64,000 nucleotides of DNA from Anderseniella sp. Alg231-50 (GTDB lineage Bacteria; Pseudomonadota; Alphaproteobacteria; Rhizobiales; Aestuariivirgaceae): NCBI RefSeq assembly GCF_900149695.1, contig NZ_LT703003.1:2237200-2301199 (forward strand), in the 5' to 3' direction. The notes under the pieces are model-generated. The model was not told the DNA's origin and did not search any database. It saw only the letters and a list, made by a program, of their open reading frames with translations. Made by a program: the position numbers and the translations under genes. Of the stretch, positions 53,366 through 63,421 are shown piece by piece. The first letter of the stretch is position 1, and each line of letters starts with the position of its first letter.

Positions 53366-54478
53366 ATGAAATTCACTAGTAAATTGAAGGCACTGGCTTG
53401 CGTAGCCGCGGCTGGTGCATTGCTTACCGTGCAGGCGGCGGCTCAGGAGCGGGTCCTGAAAGTCACGAACTGGGCCGAATACATTGGCGCAGATACAATC
53501 AAAAATTTCGAGAAAGAAACCGGCATCAAGGTCGTTTACGACAATTACGAGTCTGTTGAGGCTATCGATGCCAAACTGCTCGCGGGCGACAGCGGCTACG
53601 ATGTCGTCTCTCATGCTGCCTCACAGGTCGCACGTTTGATAAAGGCCGGGGGCATACTGCAGCCCGTCGACAAATCCAAACTGGACAATTTCAAGCACAT
53701 GGACAAGGCGGTCATGGCTCAGTTGTCCGGCAAATGGGACCCGGACAACAAGTACGTTGTTCCGTTCATGTGGGGCACCCACGGTGTGACCTTCAACAAG
53801 GAACTGGTGCTTGAAACCTATCCCGACGCACCAATTGGCTCGCTCGACCTGATCTTCGACCCCAAACACATGAAAGAATTATCAAAATGCGGTGTCTCTT
53901 TCCTCGATTCACCGACTGACATGATCCCGATGGCCCTTGCCTATCTCGGACTGCCGCCGGACTCAACCAGCCGGAAAGACTACCAGCAGGTCGGAGAACT
54001 TCTCAAAAAAATCCGCCCGTACGTGAAAACGTTCGACAATTACGCCTACCAGAGAATGCCGCAGAAAGAATTCTGCGTGTCAACCACATGGGGCCCGGAT
54101 GGCCTGCTTGCCATGTCAGGTGCCGCGGAAGCCAAAACCGGTGTCGTGCTCGACTTCTTCCTGCCAACCGGAAAAGGCAAGTCCAACTTCTGGGTTGACG
54201 GCTGGGTCATCCCGGCTGACGCGAAAAACATCGAGGAAGCACACATGTTCCTCAACTACATGATGCGTCCGGAAGTGGGTGCAGCAGACAGCAACACCAC
54301 TTGGTATGCATCTGCCAACATCACCGCCAAACCGATGATCGACAAGGCGGTAACCTCAAGTCCCGCCGCCTACCCGACGCCGGAACAGGTCGCGGATATG
54401 TACACACTGAATCCGCTGCCACCCAAGGCTGAAAAATTCCGGACAAGAACCTGGACCGATTTCAAGGCCGGCAACTAG
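53366..54478 (+). CDS. polyamine-type ABC transporter substrate-binding protein (PotF/PotD-like)
   Basis: About 370 residues from ATG 53366, after a strong GGGAGGAAA site. A Sec signal (1 to about 26) ends QAAAQE. The mature start VLKVTNWAEYIGADTIKNFE matches PotF (putrescine-binding). Residues equivalent to PotF Trp244 and Asp247 (STTWGPDG) and Asp278 (FWVDGWVIP) are kept, which supports binding of a diamine or a similar cation. It is the first gene of a complete importer and is separated from the ATPase gene by a large stem-loop. A TetR-type operator lies upstream. A methylated amine is the alternative ligand, given the neighbouring oxygenase. Confidence 0.87.
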   Translation: MKFTSKLKALACVAAAGALLTVQAAAQERVLKVTNWAEYIGADTIKNFEKETGIKVVYDNYESVEAIDAKLLAGDSGYDVVSHAASQVARLIKAGGILQPVDKSKLDNFKHMDKAVMAQLSGKWDPDNKYVVPFMWGTHGVTFNKELVLETYPDAPIGSLDLIFDPKHMKELSKCGVSFLDSPTDMIPMALAYLGLPPDSTSRKDYQQVGELLKKIRPYVKTFDNYAYQRMPQKEFCVSTTWGPDGLLAMSGAAEAKTGVVLDFFLPTGKGKSNFWVDGWVIPADAKNIEEAHMFLNYMMRPEVGAADSNTTWYASANITAKPMIDKAVTSSPAAYPTPEQVADMYTLNPLPPKAEKFRTRTWTDFKAGN

Positions 54479-54533
54479 ACAGCAGTAGGCTGTGATGACG
54501 ACCCCCGGCTGGGGGCCGCCATCACACCGCTGT
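54479..54533 (+). other. long intercistronic stem-loop after the PotF-like gene
   Basis: Three nested stems are visible: ACAGC (54479-54483) with GCTGT (54529-54533), TGTGATG (54491-54497) with CATCACA (54520-54526), and CCCCC (54502-54506) with GGGGG (54511-54515) around GGCT. No T-run follows. It sits immediately after the binding-protein stop and is the second such structure in the window after an SBP gene; mRNA protection is likely. Confidence 0.65.
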
Positions 54534-54563
54534 TCAGACCGCACAAGAAAAACGAGGTCCAAC

Positions 54564-55709
54564 ATGGCTGGTGATCCGACTGCGAGTGACACTCCATGGC
54601 TCGACACCGACGCAGAACCGATGGTCCGCGTCAGGGGTGTTACGAAGAAATTCGGTGAAATCACCGCTGTAAACAACATAGATCTCGACATTTACAAAGG
54701 CGAACTGTTTTGCCTGCTCGGCGGTTCAGGGTGCGGCAAGACCACCCTGCTCAGAATGCTGGCCGGCTTCGAAACACCCACATCTGGCACGATTCTTATC
54801 GATGGTGCCGATATGTCGACGGTGCCGCCTTATGAGCGTCCGACAAACATGATGTTTCAAAGCTACGCGCTGTTTCCGCACATGAGCGTTGAAAAGAACA
54901 TCGCCTTTGGCCTTAAACAGGACAAGCTGCCAAACGATGAAATCGACCACAAGGTCCACGAGATACTCAAGCTGGTTGAGCTTCAGGACTACAAGAAGCG
55001 CAAGCCGCAACAGCTATCCGGTGGCCAGCGCCAGCGAGTGGCGCTCGCGCGCGCCCTGGTCAAGGAGCCGAAACTTCTGCTCCTCGATGAACCGCTCGGT
55101 GCCCTCGACAAGAAACTGCGTGAGCAAACTCAGTTTGAACTTGCCAACATTCAGGAGCAGGTTGGCATCACTTTTGTCGTCGTTACACACGATCAGGAAG
55201 AAGCGATGACGCTTTCTAGCCGAATTGCCGTAATGGATGCCGGCAAGCTCGCACAGATTGGTACTCCGACCGAAATATACGAATTCCCGGAATCGCGTTT
55301 TGTCGCGGATTTCATCGGTTCGGCGAATATTCTGGAAGGCAAGGTTACGGAAAACAGCCCGGACCATGTCCGGGTCGATACCGAGCTGGGCGAAATCTAT
55401 ATCGACCACGGGCAATCGGTGAAAGAAGATGGCCGAGTATGGATTGCCATACGGCCGGAAAAAATCAAGTTGAGCAAAACGGCACCGAGAAAAGGCAAGT
55501 CCACAGCCAATCAGGCACAGGGCAAAGTCGATGACATCGGTTACCTGGGCAACACCTCGATCTACAAGATTCGCCTGAACGATGGCCTGATTGTTGATGT
55601 CACTGCACCCAATCAGGTCAGGCCAAGGAGCCGGACACACCAGATCACCTGGGAGGATACCGTGTATCTCACCTGGGATCCATCAAGCGCGATGTTGCTG
55701 AAGACATGA
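54564..55709 (+). CDS. polyamine-type ABC transporter ATP-binding protein (PotA/PotG-like)
   Basis: About 381 residues from ATG 54564. Walker A GGSGCGKT is at 53-60, the Q-loop is in MMFQSYALFPHM, the signature LSGGQRQR, Walker B LLLLDEPLGALDKK and the H-loop VTHDQEEA. A C-terminal TOBE domain (about 270-381) contains VWIAIRPEKIKLSK, as in regulated PotA-type ATPases. It drives the importer with the two permeases that follow; its stop overlaps the first permease start by 4 bp. All catalytic residues are intact. Confidence 0.93.
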   Translation: MAGDPTASDTPWLDTDAEPMVRVRGVTKKFGEITAVNNIDLDIYKGELFCLLGGSGCGKTTLLRMLAGFETPTSGTILIDGADMSTVPPYERPTNMMFQSYALFPHMSVEKNIAFGLKQDKLPNDEIDHKVHEILKLVELQDYKKRKPQQLSGGQRQRVALARALVKEPKLLLLDEPLGALDKKLREQTQFELANIQEQVGITFVVVTHDQEEAMTLSSRIAVMDAGKLAQIGTPTEIYEFPESRFVADFIGSANILEGKVTENSPDHVRVDTELGEIYIDHGQSVKEDGRVWIAIRPEKIKLSKTAPRKGKSTANQAQGKVDDIGYLGNTSIYKIRLNDGLIVDVTAPNQVRPRSRTHQITWEDTVYLTWDPSSAMLLKT

Positions 55710-56668
55710 GCGACATTACCGCAAACACGACCTCCGAACCATCGGCAGACCGGTCAGGCATACTCCAGAAACTTGCCCGGCGTATTCAGTCCGGATGGCG
55801 ATCCATCATCGTGTTTGTGCCCTATGCCTGGTTGTTGGTGTTTTTCCTGCTTCCGTTTTTCATAGTCGCCAAGATAAGCCTGGCAGAGATCGTCATAGCC
55901 AGCCCGCCATTCTCCAAAATGATTGAATGGACCGATGACGGGATCATGAACATCCGGCTGGTTTTCGACAACTACATCTACATCCTGACGGATAGTCTGT
56001 ATTACCGGACATACTTCAACTCCCTGAAAATCTCGATCATTTCCACCATCGTCTGCCTGTTGATCGGCTACCCGATGGCCTACGGCATCGTTCGCTCGGG
56101 ACCCGTGGCAAAGAGACTTTTGCTGTTCGCGGTCATACTGCCGTTCTGGACATCGTTCCTGCTGCGCGTGTACGCGTGGATGGGCCTGCTGGCAGACCAG
56201 GGAACCATAAACAATTTGCTGATCTGGTTGGGGTTGATCGACGAGCCCATTCGCATGCTCTACACCGAGTTCGCGGTGTATATCGGCATCGTGTACACCT
56301 ATCTGCCGTTCATGATCCTGCCGCTTTATGCCAACATGGAACGGTTGGACAACAGCTTGAACGAAGCGGCTGCAGACCTTGGTTCGCGACCGGTAAACAC
56401 GTTTCTGAAAGTCACCCTGCCATTAACAGTGCCCGGAATTATCGCCGGTTCATTGCTTGTGTTCATTCCGGCAACCGGCGAGTACGTAATTCCCGATCTG
56501 CTTGGCGGTGGTAATGTTTTGATGATCGGACGCCTGCTTTTCAACGAGTTCTCAGCCAACACGGATTGGCCGGTTGCGTCAGCCGTTGCCATTGTCCTGC
56601 TGGTCCTGCTCGTATTGCCCATGACTATATACCAGTATTTCCAGGGCAAGGCCGCGGAGGAGCAATAA
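55706..56668 (+). CDS. polyamine-type ABC transporter permease (PotB/PotH-like)
   Basis: A 320-residue inner-membrane protein with a long N-terminal cytoplasmic tail (1-40) and six hydrophobic segments starting at VFVPYAWLLVFFLLPFFIV. The EAA loop NEAAADLGSRPVNTFLKVTLPLTVPGI contacts the ATPase. The pattern ILPFWTSFLLRVYAWMGLL is typical of PotB/PotH. It overlaps the ATPase gene by 4 bp and is followed 3 bp later by the second permease. Confidence 0.92.
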   Translation: MSDITANTTSEPSADRSGILQKLARRIQSGWRSIIVFVPYAWLLVFFLLPFFIVAKISLAEIVIASPPFSKMIEWTDDGIMNIRLVFDNYIYILTDSLYYRTYFNSLKISIISTIVCLLIGYPMAYGIVRSGPVAKRLLLFAVILPFWTSFLLRVYAWMGLLADQGTINNLLIWLGLIDEPIRMLYTEFAVYIGIVYTYLPFMILPLYANMERLDNSLNEAAADLGSRPVNTFLKVTLPLTVPGIIAGSLLVFIPATGEYVIPDLLGGGNVLMIGRLLFNEFSANTDWPVASAVAIVLLVLLVLPMTIYQYFQGKAAEEQ

Positions 56669-56671
56669 CCG

Positions 56672-57514
56672 ATGTATGGCAAGCGCTCCAGATTTCTTTC
56701 AGTGATGCTCGCTATCGGCCTGGCGTTCTTCTACATCCCGATGATTCTGCTTATCATCTACTCATTCAATTATTCAAAGCTTGTACCGGTCTGGGGTGGA
56801 TGGTCGCTGCGCTGGTACGAAGTGCTGTTCAAGTCAGAAGAGGTTTGGAACGCAGTTGCGCTCAGCGTCCAGATAGCAGTTGTGAATGCCACATTCGCAA
56901 CCATACTGGGAACGCTTGCCGGCCTGGCGATGGTGCGGTTCGGCAGATTCAAGGGGCGGACGCTGTTTGGCGGTATGCTGGTTGCGCCACTGGTCATGCC
57001 GGAAGTGATAACAGGACTGTCACTGCTGGTATTGTTCATCACGCTGAAACAATTGATCGGCTGGCCTGCCGAGCGCGGATTTACAACGATCACAATCGCG
57101 CACATTACCTTCTCTTTGGCCTACGTGGCCGTGATTGTTCAGGCACGCTTGACCGGTATGGGCCAGACCCTTGAAGAGGCCGCATCGGACCTCGGAGCCA
57201 AGCCGTTCAAAGTCCTGACAGCGATCACAATTCCGCGCCTGGCTCCGGGAATGATAAGTGGCTGGCTTCTGGCTTTCACCCTGTCGCTGGATGATCTGGT
57301 GATCGCAAGTTTTGTTACGGGACCGGGTGCGAATACCTTGCCGATTCTGATCTTTTCACGCATTCGACTGGGGTTGCGTCCCGACATCAATGCACTGGCA
57401 ACAATCATTATCCTGTTTGTTGCAGCTTTCGTCGCAATTGCTGCATTGATCATGTACTACCAGCAAAAACGCCAGGAACTCGATCAGCAGATCGCCGATC
57501 GGGGAGACACCTGA
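56672..57514 (+). CDS. polyamine-type ABC transporter permease (PotC/PotI-like)
   Basis: A 280-residue inner-membrane protein with six hydrophobic segments. PotC/PotI features are FFYIPMILLIIYSFNYSKL, WYEVLF, GGMLVAPLVMPEVITGLSLL and the EAA loop EEAASDLGAKPFKVLTAITIPRL, followed by LSLDDLVIASFVTGPG. It is the last gene of the importer. Its stop lies 22 bp from the stop of the convergent Rieske oxygenase gene. Confidence 0.92.
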   Translation: MYGKRSRFLSVMLAIGLAFFYIPMILLIIYSFNYSKLVPVWGGWSLRWYEVLFKSEEVWNAVALSVQIAVVNATFATILGTLAGLAMVRFGRFKGRTLFGGMLVAPLVMPEVITGLSLLVLFITLKQLIGWPAERGFTTITIAHITFSLAYVAVIVQARLTGMGQTLEEAASDLGAKPFKVLTAITIPRLAPGMISGWLLAFTLSLDDLVIASFVTGPGANTLPILIFSRIRLGLRPDINALATIIILFVAAFVAIAALIMYYQQKRQELDQQIADRGDT

Positions 57515-57535
57515 CGGCGGCGCCTCCGGGGACGT

Positions 57536-58798
57536 CTATGTCGGGTTCTTCAGCAGCTTGTTGTTGAGTGTCTCCAGGTGACCGGGCTCGGGCGCTTCCG
57601 GCTGATTCAGCACCGGCATAACCGCACGCAACTGGTCATGATACTGTTTTACGCCATACTCCAGGTCAGACAGGATAAAGCCCTGAAAGCCGCTTGAATG
57701 CGCTGCTTCGTTGGACCAGACAGTCAACTGGATGTCTTCTGCCGCAGTATCATTATCAATCCGCTCAGACAGGTAGCGCGCCGCCAGAATGCGCCGGTTG
57801 AAGGTCGCATCTGCAGCATCTGAAAGCGGCATGCCGTACGCGCCGCCGCGCAATGCCGTCTTGTCGGTTGCCAGCGGAAACTCCTGATAAAATCCCAGCC
57901 CTTCCGGGTAGAAATACAAAACCTGATTGGGAAACATCCCGATATAAAGCCACGCCTTGCGATGGCTTTCCGGCAGATAATCTATGTCAGGCAGAATGTT
58001 GTTATAAGCCCGCACCGACCACAGCCGGTTATGATCGGTTTTGAAGGGACCGAATGACCGTGTCGTGCCGTCCTGCCAGTGTTCATCGAAATAGTTGTTG
58101 CCGTACAGATCCTGCAAACCGGGATGTGCCATGGGGACATGATATCCCTCGTTGTCGACATCCCGGACACACTTCCAGTTGGACGCTATCTCCTGGGACC
58201 AGAAACTGTTGCGGGTCGGTTCTGCCTCGGCTGACCGGTACAGCGCAATTTCGGCTTCATGGCGGACCAGAAGGTCCCTGACCGCCGGTTGCGGGCCGGG
58301 CTGAAACCTGACGAACACAAATCCGTGCCAGATTTCAAACTCCACCGGAACAAGGCCGTGCTCGACCGGATCAAGCGTCGGCACCGATTTGGGTTGCGCA
58401 ACCGTTCGCAGTGTTCCGTCGAGGTTAAACGACCAGCCATGAAACGGACAAACCAGCGCCGAACCGCACGTGCCGGTTTCGTTGACCACCACCCGTGATC
58501 CGCGATGGCGGCAGACATTGTGGAATGCGCGTATTTCGCTGTCCTTGCCGCGCACAATGATGGCCCGCTCCCCTGCCACATCGAAACAGAAATAGTTACC
58601 CGGCTCAGGCGCGTTGCTGACATGGCCTGCCAGTTGCCAGTGACGGCGGAACAGCAGGTCCCGTTCCAGCTCAAGCTGTTCGTTGTTTGTGTATGCCCAG
58701 GCGGGCAGCCCGCTGCGGTCCCATTGCTCGGGCGCGCCACCGATTTGCGACTTGTCGAGCGCAGGTGGAGCGGCGTTGAAGCTTTCCATCCGGGTCAT
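57536..58798 (-). CDS. Rieske-type aromatic-ring-hydroxylating/quaternary-amine demethylase, oxygenase subunit
   Basis: About 420 residues from ATG 58798 (AAAGGCG is upstream). The Rieske cluster is Cys96-x-His98 and Cys117-x2-His120 (NVCRHRG, VCPFHGW). The mononuclear iron site is Glu217-Gly-Tyr-His220 with His225 (NEGYHVPMAHPGL). The bridging residue is Glu, as in carnitine monooxygenase CntA. The closest functional types are glycine betaine (GbcA), stachydrine (Stc2) and carnitine oxygenases, which remove N-methyl groups. No reductase partner gene is adjacent. The gene carries a TetR-type operator shared with the importer it faces. Confidence 0.88.
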   Translation of the reverse strand: MTRMESFNAAPPALDKSQIGGAPEQWDRSGLPAWAYTNNEQLELERDLLFRRHWQLAGHVSNAPEPGNYFCFDVAGERAIIVRGKDSEIRAFHNVCRHRGSRVVVNETGTCGSALVCPFHGWSFNLDGTLRTVAQPKSVPTLDPVEHGLVPVEFEIWHGFVFVRFQPGPQPAVRDLLVRHEAEIALYRSAEAEPTRNSFWSQEIASNWKCVRDVDNEGYHVPMAHPGLQDLYGNNYFDEHWQDGTTRSFGPFKTDHNRLWSVRAYNNILPDIDYLPESHRKAWLYIGMFPNQVLYFYPEGLGFYQEFPLATDKTALRGGAYGMPLSDAADATFNRRILAARYLSERIDNDTAAEDIQLTVWSNEAAHSSGFQGFILSDLEYGVKQYHDQLRAVMPVLNQPEAPEPGHLETLNNKLLKNPT

Positions 58799-58818
58799 CA
58801 GAAACGCCTTTGCCAAAC

Positions 58819-58832
58819 TGAACGATCATTCA
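58819..58832. promoter_or_regulatory. TetR-type operator upstream of the Rieske gene
   Basis: TGAACGATCATTCA is an almost perfect inverted repeat ending 20 bp before the Rieske ATG. It fits TGAACGRTYRTTCA together with the site at 53202-53215. BetI and other TetR proteins bind repeats of this kind (TTGAACG-type half sites); the regulator itself is not in the window. Confidence 0.6.
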
Positions 58833-58939
58833 ATATAGCATGATTTTTCCAATTGTGACAATTCGGGAGTTACGATTCCGGCCGAAAATCGACGGCCGTG
58901 TTTCAGGTACTGTTGGAAAATGGGTTTTGTGGCCCCCTG

Positions 58940-59407
58940 TCAGCAGCGCTCGACCCGGGCTGCAAAGCACCCCGGCTTTGCATAGTGCAAGTGGATGTAA
59001 TCCACCTGCGGGTCATCCAGAAACCGGTTCAGCACCGATTCCAGTTGTGTTCCTTCAACTGCTTCGGCATCGATCATGATATGATCCGCATTGAAGGCCC
59101 GCACCGACATCAGCCGATGCCGGAACAAGGCTGGTATCTCTCCTTCGTTCAGGAAACTCTGTGCCACATTGTTCCTGACATAAATGGCATGGCTTGACCT
59201 GAACGGGCTGTCCGCCGGCTGGTGTTCATAGTGAACCAGAACCACCTCTTCGCCGATCTCTGCATCTTGCAGGCTCACACGGCACGGCGTTCCGGGGTTG
59301 GCATCGACAACAACGCGTCTGGCCTGGTGGCGCTGCAGTTCATCATCGGACATTGAGAACAGCGAGCCAAACTGATCTGGCTCAAGTGATTGAATAAGAA
59401 ACGACAT
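58940..59407 (-). CDS. DUF1203 family protein
   Basis: About 155 residues from ATG 59407 (MSFLIQSLEPDQF). DUF1203 signs are ARRVVVDANPGTPCRVSL, EEVVLVHYEHQPADSPFRSSHAIYV and the ending VDYIHLHYAKPGCFAARV. The family is widespread in Proteobacteria and has no established function; it is probably cytoplasmic. It is a single gene between the Rieske gene and ligA on the same strand, 159 bp after the ligA stop, so it may share the recN-ligA transcript at low level. Confidence 0.85.
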   Translation of the reverse strand: MSFLIQSLEPDQFGSLFSMSDDELQRHQARRVVVDANPGTPCRVSLQDAEIGEEVVLVHYEHQPADSPFRSSHAIYVRNNVAQSFLNEGEIPALFRHRLMSVRAFNADHIMIDAEAVEGTQLESVLNRFLDDPQVDYIHLHYAKPGCFAARVERC

Positions 59408-59566
59408 CTTGTGCTCCCTGGATTGGATCATCTGACGATCCTGATGTCGCTCAGGCCATAAGGCCACCCGTTTTACGGGCCCGTTTCGCTTTCATCATTC
59501 AAACTTGGAGACAACACACGGCAATGTTTCCGTGCTGCTCGGATGACCGGCGAAAGCTGTGCTCGT

Positions 59567-61678
<2,112 letters not shown>

Positions 61679-63358
61679 TTAACCTGTAGCCGACAGCAGT
61701 CGGTCAGCTTGGGCGCGGGCTTCCGATGTCACCTCGGCGCCGGACAACATGCGGGCTATTTCCTCACGCCGGCCCTCGCCACTGAGTTGCGTAACGCGGG
61801 TGATCATGCGCCGTCCGGCTGCATCTCCTGCTTCTTCCATCTTGGAAATCAGCAAATGCGCGTCGGCACGCGACGCAACCTGCGGGCTGTGTGTCACCGC
61901 CAGGACCTGCAACCCCTTCGACATGCGCGCAAGCCGCTGTCCGATGGCATCGGCGACGGCACCGCCAACCCCGGTATCAATCTCGTCAAAGACGAGCGTT
62001 GGCGCTGACGCCCGTGCCGCCAGCACCACTTTCAGGGCCAGCAGGAACCGGGACAACTCGCCACCTGACGCCGCCTTGACGATGGGGGCCAACGGGGTTC
62101 CGGGATTGGCGGCAATCAGAAACTCAACCCGGTCTATGCCGTGCGGCCCGGCGCGGGCTTCGTCGGTCTCAACCCGGGTCTCAAAGCGCGCCTTTTCCAG
62201 CCGCAGCGGCGCCAGCTCCGACAAGATCTCCTGATCCAGTTTCACAGCCGCCTTCACGCGCGCGTCCGACAGCTTGCGGGCCAGCTCGTCATATGTGGTC
62301 TGTGCCTCATCGCGGGCCGCTTTGAGTTTGGCCAGCATGACACCACCGTCATCAATGGACTGCAGGTCGGTTTCAAAACGCTCCATCAGGCCGGCAAGAT
62401 CATCCACCTGCACCTTGTGCTTTCGCGCCAGCGCGCGCAGTGCAAAAAGTCTCTCCTCGGCCTTTTCCAGTTCTGCAGGGTTGAGCACGAATTCCCGGGC
62501 CGCGGCATCCAGCTGGTTTTGTGCCTCGTTCATCTCGATCACCGCGCGCTCCAGGGCGGCACATACCGGGTCCAGCCCGCCTTTCGCCTGCTCGCGGCGT
62601 CGTTCCAGCTTGCGCAGCGCCGTGTTCAGGGCGGCAATTGTGTCGCCGTCGGAGACAGCCTTCTGCGCCTCGTTGACGACGGAAGAGAATTCTTCAGCGT
62701 TCATCATCATCTGGCGCTTGTCCGCCAGGGTGGCTTCTTCACCCGGTTGCGGATCAAGTTCATGCATTTCCTTCAGCGCATGTTCCAGAAACGCCCTCTC
62801 GGTCTCCGCCCGGTCGAGCCGCGCCTGATGCGCATCATATGCCTCTCTTGCGCTGCTCAGCGCCGCCCAGACAACCTCCACCTTGCGCAGCTTCGGTTCA
62901 AGCTCGCCATAGGCATCCAGGGCCGTGCGATGGAACGAGACGTCCATAAGCGCGCGATCATCATGCTGGCCATGGATTTCCGCCAGCAGTCCGCCCAGTT
63001 GCCGAAGCAGGTTGACGCTGGACGGCTGGTCATTGATGAGCACCCGGGACTTGCCATCGGCTCCCTGAATGCGGCGGATGACGATACCCTCCTCGCCTGT
63101 CTCGATTTCCGCATCGGCCAACAGCCGGTAAGCGGAGTGATCTGCGGGGGGATGGAAGCTGGCGGTCACACTGCCCTTGTCACAGCCTGTGCGCACCAGC
63201 GATGCATCACCACGCGCGCCGAGCGCCAGGCCCAGCGAATCCAGCAGGATGGACTTGCCGGCGCCGGTCTCGCCGGTCAGCACGCCAAGACCCTCCTCAA
63301 GGGAGAGGTCCAGCTTCTCGATCAGGACAATGTCGCGTATGGCAAGATGTGTGAGCAT
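61679..63358 (-). CDS. recN: DNA repair protein RecN
   Basis: A 559-residue SMC-like ATPase that handles double-strand-break ends. Walker A is GETGAGKS at 29-36. A central antiparallel coiled coil covers about 160-390. The ABC signature SGGELSRFLLALKVVL and Walker B TLVFDEIDTGVGG lie in the C-terminal half. The start MLTHLAIRDIVLIEKLDL is the standard RecN opening. It is the first gene of the recN-ligA pair. I see no clear LexA (SOS) box in the 63-bp upstream gap. Confidence 0.96.
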   Translation of the reverse strand: MLTHLAIRDIVLIEKLDLSLEEGLGVLTGETGAGKSILLDSLGLALGARGDASLVRTGCDKGSVTASFHPPADHSAYRLLADAEIETGEEGIVIRRIQGADGKSRVLINDQPSSVNLLRQLGGLLAEIHGQHDDRALMDVSFHRTALDAYGELEPKLRKVEVVWAALSSAREAYDAHQARLDRAETERAFLEHALKEMHELDPQPGEEATLADKRQMMMNAEEFSSVVNEAQKAVSDGDTIAALNTALRKLERRREQAKGGLDPVCAALERAVIEMNEAQNQLDAAAREFVLNPAELEKAEERLFALRALARKHKVQVDDLAGLMERFETDLQSIDDGGVMLAKLKAARDEAQTTYDELARKLSDARVKAAVKLDQEILSELAPLRLEKARFETRVETDEARAGPHGIDRVEFLIAANPGTPLAPIVKAASGGELSRFLLALKVVLAARASAPTLVFDEIDTGVGGAVADAIGQRLARMSKGLQVLAVTHSPQVASRADAHLLISKMEEAGDAAGRRMITRVTQLSGEGRREEIARMLSGAEVTSEARAQADRLLSATG

Positions 63359-63421
63359 GACTGACGCCGTTTATAGCGCATTTTTGTAGAATCGGGCGAG
63401 AGGATTAGGGAGTCCCGAGAG

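Noticed and set aside
62141-63364. Open frame of 407 codons opposite recN
   Set aside because: RecN is unmistakable on the minus strand with all ATPase motifs; the opposite frame has no recognisable feature.
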